Assembly (NCBI GenBank): GCA_031259645.1 | Contig: JAIRLC010000041.1 | Location: 1-7,448, forward strand | From: Prevotellaceae bacterium | GTDB taxonomy: Bacteria; Bacteroidota; Bacteroidia; Bacteroidales; UBA932 | Length of the DNA stretch: 7,448 nt | Direction of reading: 5' to 3' | Shown: positions 1 through 7,296 of the stretch, piece after piece | Layout: each line of letters opens with the position of its first letter | Numbering within the stretch: the first letter of the stretch is position 1 | Program-made: the position numbers and the translations under genes | The notes under the pieces: model-generated | Told to the model about the DNA's origin: nothing | Database searches by the model: none | Seen by the model: only the letters and a program-made list of their open reading frames with translations

Positions 1-513
1 CACAAACAAAATATTTTTTCCGGCTTTCACCGCTTCACGTGAGCGTAATTCAAACATCATCCGCATGGCTTCGGCAGCGGCCGTGGCCTCATCAAGCAAC
101 GAACAGTTGGCTATGGCAAGACCGGTGAGGCTCGACACCATGGTTTGGAAATTCAACAGCGCTTCCAAACGCCCTTGCGAAATCTCGGCCTGATAAGGGG
201 TGGAGGAGGTGTACCACGACGGATTTTCAAACACATTGCGCAGCACCACAGGCAATATAGCTGTGCCGTACCAACCCATGCCGATAAACGAGCGAATGAT
301 TTTATTTTTCGCCGCAATGGACTTTAACCGGTTCAAGTATTCATATTCACTCACCGGCGCATCCAGAAGCAACGGCGCTTTCAAGCGAATATTCTCCGGC
401 ACGGTTTGACTGATTAATTCTTCCAAAGAAACTGCGCCCACAGTTTGCAACATTTGCTCAAGTTCTGTTTTCCGGGGGCCGTTGTGTCGATGCACAAAAG
501 TATCAAATGACAT
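1..513 (-). CDS. gcvP: Glycine dehydrogenase (decarboxylating), P protein of the glycine cleavage system, N-terminal part
   Basis: P protein is the pyridoxal-phosphate enzyme that decarboxylates glycine and passes the aminomethyl group to the lipoyl arm of H protein in the cytoplasm. The minus strand gives 171 residues without a stop, cut by the window edge; the full-length homodimeric form is usually about 950 residues. Family landmarks are clear: an opening RHNGP (9-13, usually RHIGP), FIGMGWYGT (77-85), the block ENPSWYTSSTPYQAEISQGR (96-115), LEALLNFQTMVSSLTG (116-131) and the Ala-rich SLLDEATAAAEAM (138-150). The RH.GP opening fits the fused single-chain P protein rather than the split GcvPA/GcvPB type. 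The lysine that binds PLP lies far downstream, outside the window. The ATG at 511-513 has no Shine-Dalgarno but sits about 20 bases below a good promoter. Such a short leader leaves no room for a glycine riboswitch. Identification is firm. Confidence 0.96.
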   Translation of the reverse strand, partial: MSFDTFVHRHNGPRKTELEQMLQTVGAVSLEELISQTVPENIRLKAPLLLDAPVSEYEYLNRLKSIAAKNKIIRSFIGMGWYGTAILPVVLRNVFENPSWYTSSTPYQAEISQGRLEALLNFQTMVSSLTGLAIANCSLLDEATAAAEAMRMMFELRSREAVKAGKNILFV

Positions 514-535
514 AGTTTTCGGTATCTTTAATATA

Positions 536-570
536 CAAATATAACAATTTTTTCCATAATTTTAACAAAA
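536..570 (-). promoter_or_regulatory. Bacteroidota-type promoter for gcvP
   Basis: Read on the minus strand, TATATTTG (536-543) matches the Bacteroidota -7 consensus TAnnTTTG exactly. A TTTTG (566-570) lies upstream, with 22 bases between its TTG (566-568) and the -7 box, which suits the TTG element around -33. Transcription should start near 529, giving a leader of about 15-20 bases before the gcvP ATG. The consensus is established for this phylum; use of this site is inferred. Confidence 0.7.
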
Positions 571-705
571 ATTCGCGCCTTCATTTTATACATAAGGGTA
601 TCAAATAATTATATTTTTATGTTAATAGTTTATTCCATTTTTTGCTTTTCAGGTTGTAGTTTTTTTGTAACATTGCACCCACAATTGAAATCTTAAATTA
701 AATTT

Positions 706-2256
706 ATGGTAAATTTAGGAACAAAAATTAGAGAATTAAAAGAACGGCAGGAAAAGGCTATTCTGGGCGGTGGAAAGAAAGCCATTGCCAAGCAAATCGC
801 CATGGGGAAACTTCCCGTTCGCGATCGGATCAATGTGTTGTTGGACGAGGGCTCATTCCATGAGTACGACTTGTTCATTGCACATGATGCGCGCGAGTTC
901 GGCATGGACGGTAAAGAACTTCCCGGCGACGGGGTAGTGATCGGCACCGGTACCATTCACGGACGTTCGGTGGCTATTTATGCACAAGACTTCACGGTGG
1001 CGGGCGGGTCATTAGGCTCCATGCATGCCCGCAAAATTGTAAAGATGATGGACTACGCTTTACGGATGCGCATCCCGCTGATTGGCATCAACGATTCGGG
1101 CGGAGCGCGTATTCAGGAAGGGGTAAATTCATTGGCCGGTTACGGCGAAATTTTCTTCCGCAACACGTTGGCCAGCGGCGTCATTCCGCAAATCTCCGTC
1201 ATTCTGGGGCCTTGCGCCGGCGGTGCGGTGTATTCGCCTGCGCTCACCGATTACGTGTTTGTGGTGGAAAATATTTCGAAAATGTTCATCACCGGGCCCG
1301 AAGTAATCAAGTCGGTGCTGGGTGAAGAAATTAGCATGGAAGAACTCGGCGGTGCGCGTGTACACAGCGAAATCACCGGCAATGCCCATTTCTATGCGCT
1401 GACCGAGCAGGAATGTTTCCAACAAATTAAAACGTTATTGTCATACATTCCATGGAACAACGACAAGCACAGTCTTCATCTGATAGAAGAAAAACAACCG
1501 CTGAAAAAATACAATATCGAGAAGATTGTTCCGGTTGATCCGACAAAGCCTTATGATGTGCGCGACATTATCCGCGCCGTAGTGGACGGGTCGGAGTTTT
1601 TTGAAGTACAGGAAAAGTGGGCAGCCAATATCGTAACCGGATACGGACGCATGGGCGGACGCACTGTGGGCTTTGTAGCCAACCAGCCGCTGGTGATGGC
1701 CGGTGTGCTCGATTGCGACTCGTCCGATAAAGCCGCACGCTTCATTCGCTTCTGCGATGCATTCAACATCCCCATTGTAACGATGGAAGACATGCCGGGC
1801 TACTTGCCGGGTATTGATCAGGAACACGCGGGGGTGATCCGGCACGGTGCGAAAGTGTTGTATGCTTACAGCGAAGCCACTGTACCGCGCATTACCATTA
1901 TCCTGCGCAAGGCGTATGGCGGAGGATATATCGCCATGAATTCGCGCCACCTGCGCGCCGATTTTGTGTTTGCCTGGCCCACGGCCGAAATTGCGGTAAT
2001 GGGGCCCGAAGGCGCCGCCAACATTATTTTCCGCAAGGAAATTACGGAAGCGCCCGACCCCGAAGCGACGCGCAAACAAAAGGTGGAAGAATACAAAGAA
2101 AAATTCTCTAATCCTTATGTGGCCGCGGCAAAAGGGTACATCGACTCGGTGATTGAGCCGAAAGATACCCGGAAGTTTATCCTGCATGCCATCAATGTGT
2201 CGAAAGATAAACATGTTGGCCGGCCGAGTAAAAAACACGGTATTCCACCATTTTAA
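706..2256 (+). CDS. Acyl-CoA carboxylase carboxyltransferase (beta) subunit, propionyl-CoA carboxylase beta / methylmalonyl-CoA decarboxylase alpha family
   Basis: This subunit moves a carboxyl group between carboxybiotin on the carrier protein and an acyl-CoA, probably propionyl-/methylmalonyl-CoA. The 516 residues match the usual length (about 510-520), with both crotonase-like halves. The N-half has the CoA-site motif SGGARIQEG (131-139) and the glycine-rich GPCAGGAVYSPAL (168-180). The C-half has MPGYLPG (363-369), RKAYGGGYIAM (401-411) and WPTAEIAVMGPEGAANIIFR (424-443). Ile409 occupies the position that is Asp in Streptomyces PccB and Ile in the broader-specificity AccB; as I recall MmdA decarboxylase subunits also carry Ile there, so it does not settle the reaction. 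The ATG follows an A/T-rich stretch without Shine-Dalgarno, normal for the phylum. The biotin carrier gene starts 11 bases after the stop, so the two are surely one operon. pccB and mmdA are both defensible names. The family is certain, the exact substrate is not. Confidence 0.95.
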   Translation: MVNLGTKIRELKERQEKAILGGGKKAIAKQIAMGKLPVRDRINVLLDEGSFHEYDLFIAHDAREFGMDGKELPGDGVVIGTGTIHGRSVAIYAQDFTVAGGSLGSMHARKIVKMMDYALRMRIPLIGINDSGGARIQEGVNSLAGYGEIFFRNTLASGVIPQISVILGPCAGGAVYSPALTDYVFVVENISKMFITGPEVIKSVLGEEISMEELGGARVHSEITGNAHFYALTEQECFQQIKTLLSYIPWNNDKHSLHLIEEKQPLKKYNIEKIVPVDPTKPYDVRDIIRAVVDGSEFFEVQEKWAANIVTGYGRMGGRTVGFVANQPLVMAGVLDCDSSDKAARFIRFCDAFNIPIVTMEDMPGYLPGIDQEHAGVIRHGAKVLYAYSEATVPRITIILRKAYGGGYIAMNSRHLRADFVFAWPTAEIAVMGPEGAANIIFRKEITEAPDPEATRKQKVEEYKEKFSNPYVAAAKGYIDSVIEPKDTRKFILHAINVSKDKHVGRPSKKHGIPPF

Positions 2257-2267
2257 ACGTTTGGCTT

Positions 2268-2660
2268 ATGAAAGAAGACAACACAACAATCCTGCCGGAA
2301 AGTCCGGAACCCGAATACAAAACGTTACGGATTTTTGAAGAAGGGCGGAATTATAAAACGACATTCACCAAAAAATATCAAACCCGCAAGCCGTGGGTTA
2401 AGCCCAATCCCGAAGAGATAAAAACGTTTATTCCCGGATCGGTGCAAAAAATATTGGTGAAAACAGGACAGGCGGTGAAGGCCGGCGATGAGTTAGTCGT
2501 TTTTGAGGCCATGAAGATGCACAACATTATTCGCGCGCCTTTTGACGGCAAAATAACCGCCATTCCGGTGAAGACCGGCGATAAATTACCCCGCGGCGCC
2601 ATCATGCTGACCATTCAACAAGCCGTTCCCGAATCTAAAAAGAAAAAGACAATGTGCTAA
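2268..2660 (+). CDS. Biotin carboxyl carrier protein subunit of the acyl-CoA carboxylase/decarboxylase
   Basis: This small cytoplasmic carrier swings its biotin between the carboxylating partner and the carboxyltransferase encoded just upstream. Of 130 residues, the C-terminal part (about 52-117) is a complete biotinyl domain: FIPGSVQKILVKTGQAVKAG, then EAMKM (80-84) with Lys83 (codon 2514-2516) as the biotinylated lysine, then the PFDGKI turn (91-96) and VKTGDKLP. The first 50 residues lack the Pro/Ala-rich linker of many decarboxylase gamma subunits and AccB proteins. They instead carry a charged stretch with KKYQTRKPWVKPNP (35-48), which I recall from Bacteroidota carriers paired with this type of carboxyltransferase; it could dock the partner. 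The tail is very basic (KKKKTMC). The 11-base gap to the upstream gene argues for co-translation. No biotin carboxylase gene or sodium-pump beta subunit follows, so the other subunits must lie elsewhere. Confidence 0.93.
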   Translation: MKEDNTTILPESPEPEYKTLRIFEEGRNYKTTFTKKYQTRKPWVKPNPEEIKTFIPGSVQKILVKTGQAVKAGDELVVFEAMKMHNIIRAPFDGKITAIPVKTGDKLPRGAIMLTIQQAVPESKKKKTMC

Positions 2661-2679
2661 TGTGATTAATGAACACAAG

Positions 2680-2714
2680 TTAAGCGAAAAGGGTAAGGCG
2701 TTAAGCGAAAAAAA
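2680..2714 (+). repeat. Degenerate heptanucleotide repeat, TTAAGCG type, five units
   Basis: The bases divide evenly into sevens: TTAAGCG, AAAAGGG, TAAGGCG, TTAAGCG, AAAAAAA. Units 1 and 4 are identical and unit 3 differs from them by two bases. The tract lies in the gap after the biotin carrier gene, upstream of the next promoter. A related tract in the same orientation is at 7269-7296. No hairpin is visible in it, so it does not look like a terminator. A seven-base period cannot be a codon repeat. Confidence 0.6.
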
Positions 2715-2749
2715 TAGATAATAGAACATAGATTTTTAGACAATTTAAT

Positions 2750-2757
2750 TATATTTG
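2750..2757 (+). promoter_or_regulatory. Putative -7 promoter element for the PD40/OmpA gene
   Basis: TATATTTG matches TAnnTTTG exactly and is the same octamer as at gcvP. It ends 26 bases before the ATG at 2784, so a start near 2764 would give a leader of roughly 20 bases. No TTG is visible at the expected -33 distance, which lowers confidence. Confidence 0.5.
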
Positions 2758-2783
2758 TATAATATTCTAAAAAACTATTGTTT

Positions 2784-4829
2784 ATGTTTTGTAAGAAAAT
2801 TATCGTTTGTCTGCTGCTGGCACAAGCTGCATGGGGGCTCCGGGCACAGGACGCTACAGTGCAGGACATTTTCCCTGCATTTCAAACGCCGGTGAAATAC
2901 CCGGCGCTGACGCCCGACGGAAAATACATGGTCTTTCTGGCCGGCGACGGGACAACCGTTACGGCCTATGAAACGCACCGGGACAACGACGCATGGATGC
3001 CCCCCGCGCCGTTCGATTACATCAACCGGCTAATTACCCAAACGGGTCATGAAGTGGGCGGTTTTTCGTTCAACCACGATGGGACGACGCTCTATTTTCA
3101 TGCCAAAATAGATTCGGAATATTTCGATATCTTCTCCGCCCGGAAAACCAAGCAGGGCTGGAGCATGCCGCAACGTGTGGGTAAACCTGTTTCGGCGGAC
3201 GCCGATTTATTTTCACCGACCATTTCCTCAGACAATAAAACCCTGTTTGTATTACGGGCAAAGCCTGTCAATAAAAAAGAAGAGGCCTGCAAAGAGTTAT
3301 TGTTATTCGAAAAAGACAAAGAAGGACAATGGGCCGGGCCGAAATACCTGCCCAACGAATTTAATACCGGCTGTCAGGAAACGCCGTTCTTCTGCGCCGA
3401 TAACACGATGCTGCTCTTTGCGTCGCGGCGTGTGGGCGTGGACAAGGAAGGCAAGAAAACCTCCGGCGAGGACTACGACCTCTATTTTGCCCGCCGGATT
3501 GACGAGAATAGCTGGTTTTATCCGGTGTTCGCAGACGGTTTGAATACGGACAACGACGATTTGTCGCCAATGCTAAACAGTGCGGGCGATTATTTTTTGT
3601 TTACCACCAAAACGAAAAAATCGAAAAAGCAACCGCAAAAAATATATGCCGCTCCGCTACCCTCCGACGTCAAACCAGCCAAGACCTTTGCCTTGTCGGG
3701 CGTTGTTACGGATTTGTACACCAAGCAACCGGTCGAAGCAAAAATTGTCGTGCAAGACGCTGTTACATCCGTTACCAAAGGCGAGTTCCTCTCGACGGAT
3801 GAAGGGCTTTACTCGATTATCCTGACGAGAGGCTCATTCTATAAAATTGATTTTTCCAAAGAAAATTATTCCCATACTTTTTATTACAAAGACTTGACCG
3901 GCAGCAGCGGCAAATGGCAGGAAACATTCGATGTTGTGCTGTTCGACAAGGTGAATCTGGAATTGAATATCTATGACAACGAGTTGTTCTATCCCGTATC
4001 ACCGACCGTCCTGCTGTCCGATTCGCTGACGCAGCAACCGGTGGAGCGGCAACGTATTGAGAACGTATCGACCGGGAAATACAATTGCCGGCTGGATGTT
4101 GGGCATACGTATAAAATCCGCGTGGAAAGTGAAAATTTTAAGCCTTACGAAACTTATTTCGACTTGCGCACCGATGTAGTGTATAGTAATTTCGAGAAAA
4201 GCCTCGAACTGCAAGCGGCCCGGAAAATGCTTACGCTGAACATTACGAACAGTGACGGCGTGTCCATCTTGCCGGTGGATATTGAAATTGCAAACCTGAA
4301 GCGCGACGAAAGCGGTGTGACATTGGTCAGCTACAATGAGAGCGGCCACCCCGTCCTCTCGTTGCGCACCAACGACAATTATGAATTGAACGTAACGAAA
4401 AAAGGTTTTACGTATTTTAATACCGGCTTGAATTTTGAAACAGTCCGCCCCGAAAAGTTGGACATCATTATGGATTCGCTGACCACGCAGACGAAAATGG
4501 TCTTCAACAATATCACTTTTGAAACCAACTCGGCGGAGTTGAATGCGGAATCGTTTGCGGAGCTCAACCGCCTCGTGAAGTTTATGAACGACAATCCCGC
4601 TATCCGGATTGAAATCGCCGCGCATACCGATGATGTGGGTTCGAACGAACACAATTTAAGGTTGTCGAACAAACGCGCCGCGTCGGTAGTGAATTTCCTG
4701 ACGGAAAACGCCATTTCCAAAGAACGCTTGCAAACAAAAGGATATGGAGAGTCGCAGCCTGTAGTGCCGAATGATTCTGCGGAAAACCGCGCCAAAAACC
4801 GCCGCGTGGAAATACGCATCATTGAATAG
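2784..4829 (+). CDS. Exported PD40 propeller / tandem CRD-like / OmpA C-terminal domain protein, PorE-like
   Basis: I start it at the ATG at 2784 (681 residues); the frame could open two codons earlier only with a TTG. Residues 1-21 form a signal peptide (KK then IIVCLLLAQAAWG) with likely cleavage at LRA|QDA, leaving an N-terminal Gln as is common in Bacteroidota. Then come about five PD40/WD40-like strand motifs: YPALTPDGKYMVF (39-51), FSFNHDGTTLYF (94-105), FSPTISSDNKTLFV, TPFFCADNTMLLFAS and LSPMLNSAGDYFLF (260-273). Three beta-sandwich segments resembling carboxypeptidase-regulatory domains follow (about 304-371, 391-461, 482-551). An OmpA/MotB domain (573-681) ends it, with HTDDVG and LSNKRA supplying the Asp616 and Arg631 that bind peptidoglycan diaminopimelate. 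The order matches the type IX secretion protein PorE except that PorE starts with TPRs and is a lipoprotein, whereas no lipobox cysteine is seen here. I infer a periplasmic, peptidoglycan-attached protein, probably co-transcribed with the next gene. Domain calls are strong; a T9SS role is unproven. Confidence 0.88.
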   Translation: MFCKKIIVCLLLAQAAWGLRAQDATVQDIFPAFQTPVKYPALTPDGKYMVFLAGDGTTVTAYETHRDNDAWMPPAPFDYINRLITQTGHEVGGFSFNHDGTTLYFHAKIDSEYFDIFSARKTKQGWSMPQRVGKPVSADADLFSPTISSDNKTLFVLRAKPVNKKEEACKELLLFEKDKEGQWAGPKYLPNEFNTGCQETPFFCADNTMLLFASRRVGVDKEGKKTSGEDYDLYFARRIDENSWFYPVFADGLNTDNDDLSPMLNSAGDYFLFTTKTKKSKKQPQKIYAAPLPSDVKPAKTFALSGVVTDLYTKQPVEAKIVVQDAVTSVTKGEFLSTDEGLYSIILTRGSFYKIDFSKENYSHTFYYKDLTGSSGKWQETFDVVLFDKVNLELNIYDNELFYPVSPTVLLSDSLTQQPVERQRIENVSTGKYNCRLDVGHTYKIRVESENFKPYETYFDLRTDVVYSNFEKSLELQAARKMLTLNITNSDGVSILPVDIEIANLKRDESGVTLVSYNESGHPVLSLRTNDNYELNVTKKGFTYFNTGLNFETVRPEKLDIIMDSLTTQTKMVFNNITFETNSAELNAESFAELNRLVKFMNDNPAIRIEIAAHTDDVGSNEHNLRLSNKRAASVVNFLTENAISKERLQTKGYGESQPVVPNDSAENRAKNRRVEIRIIE

Positions 4830-4848
4830 TTAAGCATGAAAGTAATGA

Positions 4849-4882
4849 TTAGTGGTTAATTGAAAATTAGAAATCAAAAATT
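4849..4882 (+). repeat. A/T-rich degenerate heptanucleotide tract running into a start codon
   Basis: Read in sevens from 4849 the spacer gives TTAGTGG, TTAATTG, AAAATTA, GAAATCA, then AAAATTA, the last unit sharing its final A with the ATG at 4883. The units are only loosely alike, so the tract may be partly a by-product of A/T richness. It doubles as the translation leader of the downstream gene, which has no Shine-Dalgarno. No TAnnTTTG element is present in the 53-bp gap, supporting co-transcription with the upstream gene. Confidence 0.4.
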
Positions 4883-7054
4883 ATGATACGGAAATTTATC
4901 GTTTGTATGTTTCTCCAATCGGCGGTTTTGTGCGCCGCAGGACAACCGAAATATAAAGATGTGTACGAATCCATCAAAACAATGAAAGATTATGAAGCCT
5001 ATCAAACATTGTTCAATTATCAGTTGGCGACAACGTCTAAAGACTTCGTAAATGTCAATGGCTACTACCAGATGGGACTGATAGCCCAGCGGATGATGCG
5101 CCAGTACGACCCCTTCCTGCAATCGCAGAACACGGCGCAATGTATTGCCGATGCGATTACTTACCTGTCGCTCACGCTGCACTATTTCGACGAAAAGGAG
5201 GCGAAGAAAAACGGCGCCTATTATCAAGGTGTATCCGGCGCTTTGACTTACGAAAATATCAAAAAAGATATAACAGACCGGTTGGCGGATGCGGCAGAAT
5301 ATAAAAAACAGTTCGAACAAAATTTAATATACCTGACTAACAGCATTCATAAATACAATGCGTGTATCGAAACGTTCGGCAACATCAATGAACAAAATAG
5401 CCGCCTGAACGATTTGTATTTTTTGGCGGACGATGCGTTGAAGAAAAACCTTGCCGACCTGCAAACTAATTTTGATTCCACGCTTTATTATGTGGGGAAA
5501 TTAAAAACGTCGCTGGAAAACTATCCGATGGCGGGGCACCAAATCAATTATTCGTTGTCGCCGGTTTCGGAATACCGCCTGCACGGACTGACCGCTGCGA
5601 ACTTTCTTGCAAAAGAAGTGAAGCTGTGGAATTTCACATCATGGATTGACTCATTCACTAAGGTGCTGACTACGGACGTTGCCTTCCTTTACCGGAAAGC
5701 GGAAGAAGTGTATCAGGCCAACCAGACGAACATTACCCGCCTCGACCGTCTTGACAACGCGGGCATTGCGCCCGGCGGGTATGCGATAGATCCGCTGGTG
5801 ATAAATAAAATTTACCAATACGATTTTAACTCGGTAATGGCGCCCTTTTTGAAATATCAGGAAGAAAAAATCAACCTGCTTTATCACCACGCCGGCAACG
5901 TGGTTGATAAAAGCTTGCCGGCTTTGCACCACTGGGCAAAATCGCCCGGCCACTACTTTGAGTTAATCGCCCAAAAGCAAGCGGTGGATAGCGCCTTGCG
6001 GCTGACAACGGATAAAGCGACGCCGGAAGCTGTGAAGAAATACCGCGCGTTTTTTGAAACCCATTACAAGGGTTTTGACGGATTCAAGGCGTACCTTAAA
6101 GATGAGTCGGCAAGCAACGATTTGTTCCTGCACACGGCATTGGACATATACAAGAACAATGTGCTGGAATCGGCGGAAGCCGGCGAAACAGATAAAATAG
6201 CATATAAAAACGAACCTTTCTACACCGGGCTTATCACGCCCGGCAAGACCGGCGACGCCGGCTACTTCATTCATGCAAAAACAGTGTTGCCAAATAAAAA
6301 GATTTTCGTTACCGGTTCGTACGTCAATAAACAGGCGGAGTTCATCGCTTTCGCCGCCCTGCTGAACGACAGCGCCGCAATTGAATGGGTAAAACTGTTC
6401 GATAAGAAAGGCGAAAATAACAGGGGACTGTTGACCGCACAGGCGGATAACGGCTTTGCGGTTGTTGTAACCGCCGGCAACGACAATGAAACGGCAAACT
6501 ATCTGTACCTGTTAGACCCCACCGGCGCAGTTAGGAAGAATACCAAGCTCGCCGCTACAAGTATTCCCCGCAAACTGATGTATGACGACATCAATGAAAC
6601 TTTCCTGCTCGCGTTCAAAGGCCATTCACTCCTGTCCTACGACAGCAGCAGCGACGCCCTGCAACTGTACCGGCTGAAATCCGATTTGTCGGATGATTGG
6701 AAAACAGACGTGCCGTTCACCGGTTATGTATTAAACATCATCAAAACAAACGACCAGTTGTATATATACGGCGCTTGCAGCGAACTGACCGGTGCAGCGG
6801 GCAACAGCCTCTCTGCCGGCGACAAGAAAACCGTTGCTTTTGTTGCCACAGTGGACGCCGGCGGCCGGCGCCTGACGGAGGAACTCTTCCACGCGCCTTT
6901 TTCGTATTACCCGCTGTACGTGTCCAAAATCAGTAACGAGTATGTGGATATGATAGCCGTCAAGGACGCCTCGCCGGGCGACAATGCTGCGAAAACTAGC
7001 CCGTCGTATTACCTGATTATTTCCGCCGGCAATAAAGTTTATTACCGTTATTAG
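4883..7054 (+). CDS. Secreted protein of unknown function with helical N-half and propeller-like C-terminal part
   Basis: I do not recognise a named family. The 723 residues begin with a signal peptide (MIRKF, then IVCMFLQSAVLCAAG) with probable cleavage before Gln21; Cys17 is not in a convincing lipobox. Residues about 22-430 look all-helical, with aromatic-rich helices that recall TPR-like proteins (for example YESIKTMKDYEAYQTLFNYQ at 28-47 and a charged helical stretch near 124-215), but I cannot assign clear TPR units. From about 443 the chain turns beta-rich with repeating patterns such as KKIFVTGSY (472-480), FAVVVTAGND (525-534), NYLYLLDPTGAV (539-550), QLYIYGACSEL (625-635) and VAFVATVDAGG (651-661), as expected of a beta-propeller resembling SBBP-type repeats. 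No OmpA domain, transmembrane helix or T9SS C-terminal sorting domain is seen, so a periplasmic location is likelier than the cell surface. It lies 53 bp behind the PD40/OmpA gene and before a terminator, so the two are probably an operon and may form a complex. Existence of the gene is firm; function is open. Confidence 0.85.
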   Translation: MIRKFIVCMFLQSAVLCAAGQPKYKDVYESIKTMKDYEAYQTLFNYQLATTSKDFVNVNGYYQMGLIAQRMMRQYDPFLQSQNTAQCIADAITYLSLTLHYFDEKEAKKNGAYYQGVSGALTYENIKKDITDRLADAAEYKKQFEQNLIYLTNSIHKYNACIETFGNINEQNSRLNDLYFLADDALKKNLADLQTNFDSTLYYVGKLKTSLENYPMAGHQINYSLSPVSEYRLHGLTAANFLAKEVKLWNFTSWIDSFTKVLTTDVAFLYRKAEEVYQANQTNITRLDRLDNAGIAPGGYAIDPLVINKIYQYDFNSVMAPFLKYQEEKINLLYHHAGNVVDKSLPALHHWAKSPGHYFELIAQKQAVDSALRLTTDKATPEAVKKYRAFFETHYKGFDGFKAYLKDESASNDLFLHTALDIYKNNVLESAEAGETDKIAYKNEPFYTGLITPGKTGDAGYFIHAKTVLPNKKIFVTGSYVNKQAEFIAFAALLNDSAAIEWVKLFDKKGENNRGLLTAQADNGFAVVVTAGNDNETANYLYLLDPTGAVRKNTKLAATSIPRKLMYDDINETFLLAFKGHSLLSYDSSSDALQLYRLKSDLSDDWKTDVPFTGYVLNIIKTNDQLYIYGACSELTGAAGNSLSAGDKKTVAFVATVDAGGRRLTEELFHAPFSYYPLYVSKISNEYVDMIAVKDASPGDNAAKTSPSYYLIISAGNKVYYRY

Positions 7055-7109
7055 GCTAATGTTCATTTGCCACACAGTTCCGGCTACGGCCTCACCCCCC
7101 GGCAATGAA

Positions 7110-7142
7110 AAAAGCGGCTGTTCAATTTGAACAGCCGCTTTT
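7110..7142. terminator. Strong bidirectional rho-independent terminator
   Basis: AAAAGCGGCTGTTC (7110-7123) pairs perfectly with GAACAGCCGCTTTT (7129-7142) around the loop AATTT; the outer A/T pairs supply a T-run on each strand (four on the plus strand, six on the minus strand from 7113 down to 7108). It sits 55 bases after the stop of the 723-residue protein gene and would end that transcript. The minus-strand T-run suggests it could also stop transcription coming from the right. Confidence 0.9.
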
Positions 7143-7268
7143 CCATTCCAGTCTTGCAAGATTGCCTTTTCCGTCCGGAAAGACACAGGGTTTGCAGAAG
7201 GAACGGCGAAAAGGCAGTGAGATGTTACCTTCCCGTTTTCAATCCAATTTATTTATTGTGTTTTCATG

Positions 7269-7296
7269 TTAAGCGTAAAGCGTTAGGCGTTAGGAG
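7269..7296 (+). repeat. Degenerate heptanucleotide repeat, TTAAGCG type, four units
   Basis: The tract reads in sevens as TTAAGCG, TAAAGCG, TTAGGCG, TTAGGAG. Its first unit equals the repeated unit of the tract at 2680-2714 and the orientation is the same. It directly abuts the inverted repeat starting at 7297. Confidence 0.6.

Noticed and set aside
145..409. Two overlapping short plus-strand frames near the window start
   Set aside because: They oppose the well-conserved gcvP coding sequence and their products resemble nothing.
514..560. Glycine riboswitch upstream of gcvP
   Set aside because: The predicted leader is under 25 bases and too short for the aptamer.
600..705. Promoter for the carboxyltransferase operon
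   Set aside because: Only imperfect matches such as TATATTTT (610-617) and TAGTTTTT (657-664) are present, with no well-spaced TTG, so I could not place one.
1441..2238. Long 265-residue open frame on the minus strand
   Set aside because: It lies entirely inside the carboxyltransferase gene, whose protein matches its family over the full length; the antisense product has no recognisable domain.
2778..2783. Upstream TTG start for the PD40/OmpA gene
   Set aside because: It adds only two residues; the ATG at 2784 gives a normal signal peptide, and TTG starts are uncommon in this phylum.
3999..4652. 217-residue open frame on the minus strand
   Set aside because: Antisense to the CRD-like and OmpA coding region; low-complexity, His/Arg-rich product without start signals.
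6731..7186. 151-residue minus-strand frame at the end of the last gene
   Set aside because: It runs through the terminator hairpin and antisense to the propeller-like coding region, so it is a chance frame.
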